This document shows, in pieces, positions 6,030 to 12,111 of a DNA stretch of 14,392 bases. The stretch spans positions 1-14,392 of the forward strand of contig DATAPB010000292.1 of NCBI GenBank assembly GCA_036265435.1, given 5' to 3'. The first letter of the stretch is position 1. Each line of letters starts with the position of its first letter. Under the pieces are notes generated by a model. That model saw only the letters and a list, made by a program, of their open reading frames with translations. It did not search any database and was not told the origin of the DNA. Position numbers and translations under genes: made by a program. Source of the stretch: DASUPK01 sp036265435 (GTDB lineage Bacteria; Actinomycetota; Thermoleophilia; Solirubrobacterales; 70-9).

Positions 6030-8399
6030 TCAGGACGCCGGAACGAGCTCCTCGCGGAGCTGCTTGGCCGCGTCGACCATGTTGCGCAGGCTGGGATCGA
6101 CCTCATCCCAGGTGCGCGTCTTCAGGCCGCAGTCGGGATTGACCCAGATCTGCTCGGGCCGCAGGACGCGCGCGGCCTCGTGGAGCAGCTCGACCATCTC
6201 GTTCACGCTCGGGATTCGGGGCGAGTGGATGTCGTAGACGCCCGGGCCGATGTCATTGCTGTAGCCGGTCCTCTCCCAGTCCTGCAGCAGCTCCATCCGG
6301 GAGCGGGCGGCCTCGATCAGGGTGACGTCGGCGTCCATCTTCTGGATGTGCTCGAGGATGTCGCCGAAGTCCGAGTAACACATGTGGGTCTGGATCTGGG
6401 TTTCGTCCTTCACGACCGCCGTTGCGAGGCGGAAGCAGTGGACGGCCCAGGTCAGGTACTCGCCCCAGCGGTTCTTCCGCAGCGGCAGGCCCTCCCGGAT
6501 TGCCGGCTCGTCGACCTGGATGATCTGGACGCCGGCCTTCTCCAGATCCTCGACCTCGTCGCGAATCGCCAGCGCGAGTTGCTTGCAGGTGTCAGCGAGC
6601 GGCTGGTCATCGCGGACGAACGACCACTCGAGCATCGTCACCGGCCCTGTGAGCATGCCCTTCACCGGCTTGTCGGTAAGCGACTGGGCATAGTTGGTCC
6701 AATCCACGGTCATCTGCGAGGGTCGCAGCACGTCGCCGAAGATGATCGGGGGGCGCACGTAGCGCGAGCCATAGGACTGGACCCAGGCGTTCTCGGTGAA
6801 GACGTAGCCCTCCATCTGCTCGCCGAAGTACTGGACCATGTCGTTGCGCTCCGGCTCGCCGTGCACGAGCACGTCGAGGCCGACGTCCTCCTGGAAGCGG
6901 ATGACCTTCTCGATCTCGGCCTGCATCGCCTCCTTGTAGGTCTGCCAGTCGATCTCACCGCGCTTCTCCTTCGCGCGCGTCTGCCGGATCTCGTCGGTCT
7001 GCGGGAAGGAGCCGATCGTGGTCGCTGGGAAGAGCTCGGGGATGTCGATCCGTGCACGCTGCGCCCGCCTGCGCTCCTCGAACGGGCTCTGCCGCCGGTC
7101 GTGCTCCTCGTCGAGGGAGTCGATCCGGGCGCGAACCTCGATGTTGCTGGTCCGGGCGGACTCGCGCCGGGAGTCCCGTGCGCGATCGTCGGCGTCCAGC
7201 TCGTCGGCGATCGCCTCACGCCCGTCGGCCACTCCCTTGGCCAGAGTCGCGACCTCGCCGACCTTCTGTACCGCGAACGCCATCCAGGAGCGCATCTCGT
7301 CATCGAGGTCCGCATCCACCCCCGCGGGCTCGGTATCCAGGTCTAGCGGCACATGGAGCAATGAGCAGCTGGTCGATACCACGAGCTGCTTGGTCCGGAT
7401 GCGCATTCCGTCGAGCGCGTCCAGGGAATGCTCCAGGTGGTTTCGCCAGACGTTGCGGCCGTCCACGATGCCGGCAAACAGCCATTGGTCCCCGAGCCCC
7501 TCCTGATTCGCGATGAACTCGGCGTTGTGACGACCGCCATGCACGTGGACATCGGGGGAGAGCAGGTCCCCGTGCACGCTGCCGGTGAAGTCCAGGCCAA
7601 CGCCCTCGATCGGCAGGTCGCGGAGAATGCCGTAGGCGTCGCCGACGTGGTCGAAGTAGGTCTTGACGACGATCCGCGGACGCTCGTGGACCTTGCAGAG
7701 CTCCTCGTAGGCGAGGCGGAGGGCGTCGAGCTCCTTCTCGGAGCGGTCCTCCACGAAGCATGACTCGTCGAGCTGCACCCAGGTGGCGCCCTGCTCGGCG
7801 AGCCTCTCGATCACCTCGCCATAGACCTCGACGAGTGGCTCCACGAGGTCGACGGCGTCGAAGCGGTCAACCCCCTCCGCGAGCTTGGATAGCAGCAGGA
7901 AGCTCACCGGCCCGATCAGCACCGGCACCGTGTCGATGCCGAGCTCCTCCATCGCCTCGGCGTGCTCGTCGAACGGCTTCGAGCTCGACAGCGAGAACCG
8001 GGTGTCCGGACCGAGCTCCGGGACGATGTAGTGGTAGTTGGTGTCGAACCACTTGGTCATCTCCATGGCCGTCACATCGACGTCATCGGTCTGCCGGCCG
8101 CGGGCCATCGCGAAGTAGGTGTCGAGGTCGACCTCCCCGCCGCCGTGGCCGTAGCGCTCGGGGACCGCGCCGACCAGGGCGATCGTGTCGAGCACCTGGT
8201 CGTAGTAGGAGAACTCGTTGGAGGGGATCAGGTCGATCCCGGCGTCCTGCAGCAGCTTCCAGTTCTCGAGGCGGATCCGTTTGGCGACCTCGGCGAGCTC
8301 ATCGGCTGAGGTCTCGCCGCGCCAGTAGCCCTCGGTCGCGAACTTGAGCTCGCGATTGCGGCCGATCCTCGGGAAGCCTGAGACGTTGGAGAGGGCCAT
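6030..8399 (-). CDS. metE: Cobalamin-independent methionine synthase (5-methyltetrahydropteroyltriglutamate-homocysteine methyltransferase)
   Basis: A complete MetE of 789 residues. It transfers a methyl group from methyltetrahydrofolate-polyglutamate directly to homocysteine in the cytosol, the last step of methionine synthesis. The N-terminal barrel starts NVSGFPRIGRNRELK and includes SNEFSYYDQVLD. The C-terminal barrel begins near FPATTIGSFPQT, preceded by a charged linker, and includes QVDEPAIREGLPL. Zinc and homocysteine ligands are all present: His672, Cys674, Glu696 and Cys757, each exactly 31 positions beyond E. coli His641, Cys643, Glu665 and Cys726. The net 31-residue excess is therefore N-terminal to the zinc site and probably lies in the interdomain linker. 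The residue matching E. coli Cys645 is Ser676. The gene diverges from metH over 93 bp and is followed by a GST gene 13 nt downstream. No B12 riboswitch fits upstream. The ATG at 8399 has no good ribosome site; a leaderless start is suggested. Confidence 0.97.
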   Translation of the reverse strand: MALSNVSGFPRIGRNRELKFATEGYWRGETSADELAEVAKRIRLENWKLLQDAGIDLIPSNEFSYYDQVLDTIALVGAVPERYGHGGGEVDLDTYFAMARGRQTDDVDVTAMEMTKWFDTNYHYIVPELGPDTRFSLSSSKPFDEHAEAMEELGIDTVPVLIGPVSFLLLSKLAEGVDRFDAVDLVEPLVEVYGEVIERLAEQGATWVQLDESCFVEDRSEKELDALRLAYEELCKVHERPRIVVKTYFDHVGDAYGILRDLPIEGVGLDFTGSVHGDLLSPDVHVHGGRHNAEFIANQEGLGDQWLFAGIVDGRNVWRNHLEHSLDALDGMRIRTKQLVVSTSCSLLHVPLDLDTEPAGVDADLDDEMRSWMAFAVQKVGEVATLAKGVADGREAIADELDADDRARDSRRESARTSNIEVRARIDSLDEEHDRRQSPFEERRRAQRARIDIPELFPATTIGSFPQTDEIRQTRAKEKRGEIDWQTYKEAMQAEIEKVIRFQEDVGLDVLVHGEPERNDMVQYFGEQMEGYVFTENAWVQSYGSRYVRPPIIFGDVLRPSQMTVDWTNYAQSLTDKPVKGMLTGPVTMLEWSFVRDDQPLADTCKQLALAIRDEVEDLEKAGVQIIQVDEPAIREGLPLRKNRWGEYLTWAVHCFRLATAVVKDETQIQTHMCYSDFGDILEHIQKMDADVTLIEAARSRMELLQDWERTGYSNDIGPGVYDIHSPRIPSVNEMVELLHEAARVLRPEQIWVNPDCGLKTRTWDEVDPSLRNMVDAAKQLREELVPAS

Positions 8400-8405
8400 A
8401 TAAAG

Positions 8406-8411
8406 ACCCTA
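8406..8411 (-). promoter_or_regulatory. Putative leaderless -10 of metE
   Basis: On the minus strand TAGGGT (8411-8406) is followed by 6 nt (CTTTAT) and then the metE ATG. TANNNT at this distance would put the transcription start at or next to the start codon. No Shine-Dalgarno is seen. The -35 region is unclear (TTTCC-like, 18 bp upstream). Confidence 0.4.
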
Positions 8412-8440
8412 CCGGGCGGTCGATCTGGGAAACGCGCTTC

Positions 8441-8468
8441 GCGAGCCTCGCTGCGGAATCCCGCGAGC
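8441..8468. promoter_or_regulatory. Inverted repeats in the metE-metH control region
   Basis: The centre of the 93-bp divergent region holds GCGAG-C-CTCGC (8441-8451), an 11-bp palindrome. It is followed by GCT GCGG AATC CCGC G AGC (8450-8468), an imperfect hairpin with one bulged G. The heptamer CGCGAGC also occurs at 8440-8446 and 8462-8468, 22 bp apart (two helical turns). Either could be the binding site of a regulator acting on both genes; no known Met operator consensus is recognised. Confidence 0.35.
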
Positions 8469-8478
8469 GCCTGCCCTC

Positions 8479-8484
8479 TACCCT
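8479..8484 (+). promoter_or_regulatory. Putative leaderless -10 of metH
   Basis: TACCCT fits TANNNT and lies 8 nt before the metH ATG at 8493. There is no Shine-Dalgarno in CTTCTCCGCC before the ATG, so a leaderless transcript is the simplest reading. The -35 position (about 8456-8461, GAATCC) does not resemble TTGACA. Confidence 0.4.
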
Positions 8485-8492
8485 TCTCCGCC

Positions 8493-11400
8493 ATGCCCGA
8501 TCGCGACTTCATGGGGGCGGTCCGCGAGCGTGTCGTCGTCTTCGACGGCGGCATGGGCGCGACCCTGGAGCAGTTCGACCTGACGCAGGAGGACTACGGC
8601 GGGCTCGAGGGCAAGTGCCACGAGGCGCTCGTGCTCAACCGCCCGGACGTGATCGAGGGCGTCCATACCTCGATGATCGAGGCCGGTGCCGAGGTCGTCG
8701 AGACAGACACCTTCCAGGGCAGCCGGCTGAAGCTCGACGAGTGGGGTCTCGGCGAGCACACCCTGGAGATCAACCGCAAGGCGGCGGAGATCGCCCGCAG
8801 CGCGGCCGGCTCGGACCGCTTCGTGGCCGGCTCGATCGGGCCGACCGGGTTCCTGCCGGCATCCGACGATCCGACCCTGGGTGACATCAGCTTCCGGAGG
8901 CTGGTCGAGGTCTTCACCGAGCAGGCGCAGGGCCTGGTGGAGGGCGGCGCCGACCTGATCATCATCGAGACGGCCCAGGACATCCTCGAAGTGAAGGCGG
9001 CGATCTTCGGCGCCCGCGAGGCGTTCAAGCTGACGGGCCGCACGCTCCCGATCCAGACCTCGGTCTCGCTGCTTCCGCAGGGCGGCAAGATGCTCCTGGG
9101 GACCGACATCCGGGCCGTGCTGACCACGCTGTCGGCGCTCGACGTCCAGGTGATCGGGCTCAACTGCTCGACGGGTCCCGAGGACATGCGCGACGCGATC
9201 CGCTACCTGGGCGAGACGTCGCCCCTGCCCGTTCACTGCATCCCGAACGCCGGGCTGCCGCTCCAGGGCCCGAGCGGCGAGACGATCTTCCCCGAGCAGC
9301 CCGAGCCGCTCGCCGCGACGCTCGGCGAGTTCGTCGAGCGCTACGGCGTCGGCCTCGTCGGCGGCTGCTGCGGCACCACCCCGGATCACATCCAAGCGAT
9401 CCGCGAGCGGCTCGGCGAGGGCAAGCCGGACGCGCGCCCGGAGCGCGGGCAGGCGGCCGTGTCGTCGATGATGACCGCGACCCCACTCGTTCAGGAGCCG
9501 CGGCCGACGCTCGTCGGCGAGCGCGTCAACTCACAGGGCTCCCGCGCCGCGAAGGAGATGCTCCTCTCCGACGACTACGACGGCCTGCTCCAGGTCGCGG
9601 AGGACCAGGTCACCGGCGGGGCCCATGTCCTCGACGTCTGCGTGGCGCTCACCGAGCGCCAGGACGAGGACGCCCAGATGGGCGAGGTCGTCCAGCGGAT
9701 CTCGCTGACGCAGCCCGCCCCGATCCAGGTCGACTCGACCGAGCCCGAGGTGATCGAGGCGGCCCTCGAGCGGATCCCGGGCCGCGCGATCGTGAACTCG
9801 ATCAACCTCGAGGCCGGCCGCGACAAACTCGACCGGGTCGTGCCGCTCGCCAAGGCCCATGGCGCCTGCGTGATCGCGCTGACGATCGACGAGGAGGGGA
9901 TGGCGAAGGCCGCGGACCGCAAGCTCGAGGTCGCCAGGCGGATCCGAGACCTCTGCTGCGACGAGCACGGACTCGACCCCGAGGCGCTGATCTTCGATGC
10001 GCTCACCTTCACGCTGACGACCGGCGACGACGAGTGGAAGCCGTCCGCGATCGAGACGATCGAGGGGATCACGCGGATCAAGTCCGAGCTGCCCGGGGTG
10101 AAGACTTCGCTCGGCGTCTCCAACGTCTCCTTCGGGGTCTCGCCGAAGGCCCGCGCCGCTCTCAACTCGGTCTTCCTGCACCACTGCGTCCAGGCGGGGC
10201 TCGACCTGGCGATGGTCAACCCGAACCACATCACTCCCTACGCGGAGATACCAGAGGAGGAGCGCGAGCTCACCGATGAGCTGGTCTTCAACCGTTCCGA
10301 GGACGCACTCGAGAAGTTCATCGCACACTTCGAGTCGAAGGGCGAAGAGGCGGAGGAGGCGGCGGGCGACCCCACCGAGGGCATGGAGCCCGAGGAGGCC
10401 CTCCACTGGCAGATCCTGCACCGCAAGAAGGAGGGCGTGGAGGACTGGATCGACCGCTCCGTCGAGAAGATCGGCGCCGTCCCCACGCTGAACGAGGTGC
10501 TGCTGCCGGCGATGAAGGAGGTCGGGGACAAGTTCGGCGCCGGCGAGCTGATCCTGCCGTTCGTCCTGCAGTCCGCCGAGGTGATGAAGAGAGCGGTCGC
10601 GCAGCTGGAGAACTACCTCGAGCGGATCGAGGGCCACACCAAGGGCAAGGTCGTGATCGCGACCGTCTTCGGCGATGTCCACGACATCGGCAAATCGCTG
10701 GTCAACACGATCCTCACCAACAACGGCTACACGGTGATCGACCTGGGCAAGCAGGTCCCGGTGGACACGATCATCTCCGCCGCCGTCGAGCACGAGGCCG
10801 ACGCGATCGGCCTCTCGGCGCTGCTCGTCTCGACCTCCAAGCAGATGCCGACCTGCGTCCAGGAACTGCACCAACGCGGCCTGGCCTTCCCGGTGCTGAT
10901 CGGCGGGGCGGCGATCAACCGCGACTTCGGGCGCCGCATCCTCTACCCGGACGGCAAGGAGTCCGACGACGTCTATGAACCCGGCGTCTTCTACTGCAAG
11001 GACGCCTTCGCGGGGCTCGACACCATGGACGCCCTGATCGACGATGCGGCCCGCTCGTCCCTGGTCGAGCGGATCCGGTCCGAGGCACAGGAGCTACGCG
11101 AAAAGCCGGTCGTGGCGGACGACGCGCCGCCGACCACCGATGACAGCGTTCGCTCGGACGCACGGACCGACGCGCCCGTCCCCGAGCCGCCGTTCTGGGG
11201 CGTTCGCGACATCCCGGTCGACCTCGGCGATGTCTACCCGCACCTCGACCGCCACGTCCTCTTCAAGCTCCATTGGGGCGGCCGGGGCAAGAAGGGCGAG
11301 GAGTGGCGGCAGATCGTGGAGGGCCACGACGGCGATGAGGGTTTCGCTCCGCGCCTCGAGCGGATGTGGCGCGAGCAGGACTACCTCCAGCCCCGCGCCC

Positions 11401-12107
11401 GGGTCGGCTACTTCCCCTGCGCCGCCGACGGCAACGAGCTGGTCGTCTTCGATCCCGAGGACCCGGAGCGCGAGCTGGAGCGGCTCGTCTTCCCGCGCCA
11501 GCCGAAGCACGATCGGATCTGCCTGACCGATTTCTTCCGCCCCCTGCGGAGCGAAGCGAAGCAGGGATCAAGGGATGCTGACTCGGGCGAACGCGATGTC
11601 GTCGCCCTCCAGGGCGTCACGGTCGGGCCCGAGGTCACCAAGCTGATCAAGAAGCTCGAGGCCGACGGCGAGTTCGCCGAGCAGCTCTATGTGCACGGGC
11701 TCGGGGTGCAGGCCGCCGAGGGTCTCGCCGAATGGCTCCACTCCGAGGTCCGCTCGGAGCTCGACATCCCGCGCGACCAGGGCCGGCGCTATTCGTGGGG
11801 CTATCCGGCCTGCCCGGACCAATCGGAGCACGAGAAGGTCTGGCGCCTGCTCGGCCTCGATCAGATCGGGATGACGCTCTCCGGCGGCTACGCCGTCGAG
11901 CCGGAGCAGTCGACCGTGGCGATCATCGCCCACCACCCCCAGGCGGTCTACTTCGGCATGAAGTCCGGCTTCATCCCGAAGGAGAAGGCGCCCGACGAGG
12001 TGATCGCCGGAACCGAGCGCGGCGGCGAGCTTCCGCCCGAAGCGGATCCGCGTGACGGCTCGGTCGAGGCCGAGGCCGCCGACGCGGGCGAGCCCCAGCC
12101 GGCCTAG
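8493..12107 (+). CDS. metH: Cobalamin-dependent methionine synthase, four-module with reactivation domain
   Basis: A complete 1204-residue MetH, close to the E. coli length of 1227. Module 1 (about 12-308) is the homocysteine domain: DGGMGATLEQ, then zinc ligands Cys225 (GLNCSTG) and Cys292-Cys293 (GGCCGTTPDH). Module 2 (about 335-600) is the methyltetrahydrofolate barrel: VGERVNSQGS, VDSTEP, IVNSINLEAG, GVSNVSFG and MVNPNHITPY. After an acidic linker, module 3 (about 635-870) binds B12 through GDVHDIGKSLV with axial His730. A Pro/Asp-rich linker follows, then the AdoMet-dependent reactivation domain (about 895-1170) with RYSWGYPACPD at 1099-1109. It methylates homocysteine in the cytosol using methyl-B12. 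It diverges from metE. An apparent in-frame insertion of about 11 residues occurs at 1019-1030 (see repeat at 11542-11581). A second in-frame ATG at 8511 is possible; neither start has a ribosome site. Confidence 0.97.
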   Translation: MPDRDFMGAVRERVVVFDGGMGATLEQFDLTQEDYGGLEGKCHEALVLNRPDVIEGVHTSMIEAGAEVVETDTFQGSRLKLDEWGLGEHTLEINRKAAEIARSAAGSDRFVAGSIGPTGFLPASDDPTLGDISFRRLVEVFTEQAQGLVEGGADLIIIETAQDILEVKAAIFGAREAFKLTGRTLPIQTSVSLLPQGGKMLLGTDIRAVLTTLSALDVQVIGLNCSTGPEDMRDAIRYLGETSPLPVHCIPNAGLPLQGPSGETIFPEQPEPLAATLGEFVERYGVGLVGGCCGTTPDHIQAIRERLGEGKPDARPERGQAAVSSMMTATPLVQEPRPTLVGERVNSQGSRAAKEMLLSDDYDGLLQVAEDQVTGGAHVLDVCVALTERQDEDAQMGEVVQRISLTQPAPIQVDSTEPEVIEAALERIPGRAIVNSINLEAGRDKLDRVVPLAKAHGACVIALTIDEEGMAKAADRKLEVARRIRDLCCDEHGLDPEALIFDALTFTLTTGDDEWKPSAIETIEGITRIKSELPGVKTSLGVSNVSFGVSPKARAALNSVFLHHCVQAGLDLAMVNPNHITPYAEIPEEERELTDELVFNRSEDALEKFIAHFESKGEEAEEAAGDPTEGMEPEEALHWQILHRKKEGVEDWIDRSVEKIGAVPTLNEVLLPAMKEVGDKFGAGELILPFVLQSAEVMKRAVAQLENYLERIEGHTKGKVVIATVFGDVHDIGKSLVNTILTNNGYTVIDLGKQVPVDTIISAAVEHEADAIGLSALLVSTSKQMPTCVQELHQRGLAFPVLIGGAAINRDFGRRILYPDGKESDDVYEPGVFYCKDAFAGLDTMDALIDDAARSSLVERIRSEAQELREKPVVADDAPPTTDDSVRSDARTDAPVPEPPFWGVRDIPVDLGDVYPHLDRHVLFKLHWGGRGKKGEEWRQIVEGHDGDEGFAPRLERMWREQDYLQPRARVGYFPCAADGNELVVFDPEDPERELERLVFPRQPKHDRICLTDFFRPLRSEAKQGSRDADSGERDVVALQGVTVGPEVTKLIKKLEADGEFAEQLYVHGLGVQAAEGLAEWLHSEVRSELDIPRDQGRRYSWGYPACPDQSEHEKVWRLLGLDQIGMTLSGGYAVEPEQSTVAIIAHHPQAVYFGMKSGFIPKEKAPDEVIAGTERGGELPPEADPRDGSVEAEAADAGEPQPA
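11542..11581 (+). repeat. Palindromic/repetitive element in frame inside metH
   Basis: CCCTGC (11542-11547) and GCAGGG (11561-11566) are perfect inverted arms around a loop with tandem GCGAA units. They are followed by a direct repeat, AGGGAT at 11563-11568 and again at 11571-11576. Together they encode about residues 1017-1030. The flanks read DFFRPL before and SGERDVVALQ after, which would join smoothly in a typical MetH reactivation domain. This looks like an insertion of about 33-36 bp by a small repetitive element. Whether it recurs in the genome cannot be seen from this window. Confidence 0.5.
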
Positions 12108-12111
12108 GCCC

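Noticed and set aside
6017..6106. Longer GST start at ATG 6106
   Set aside because: The extra 30 residues lie within the metE coding end in another frame and do not resemble a GST N-terminus; the family start aligns with GTG 6016.
8400..8492. SAM, SAH or cobalamin riboswitch between metE and metH
   Set aside because: The gap is too short for the larger classes, no core consensus is visible, and the putative -10 boxes leave no leader in which an RNA could fold.
9531..10874. Long open frame on the minus strand opposite metH (447 codons)
   Set aside because: It is a GC-bias shadow of metH codons with no recognisable domain or ribosome site. The same holds for 3646-4539 minus (opposite the aldehyde dehydrogenase) and 6180-7346 plus (opposite metE).
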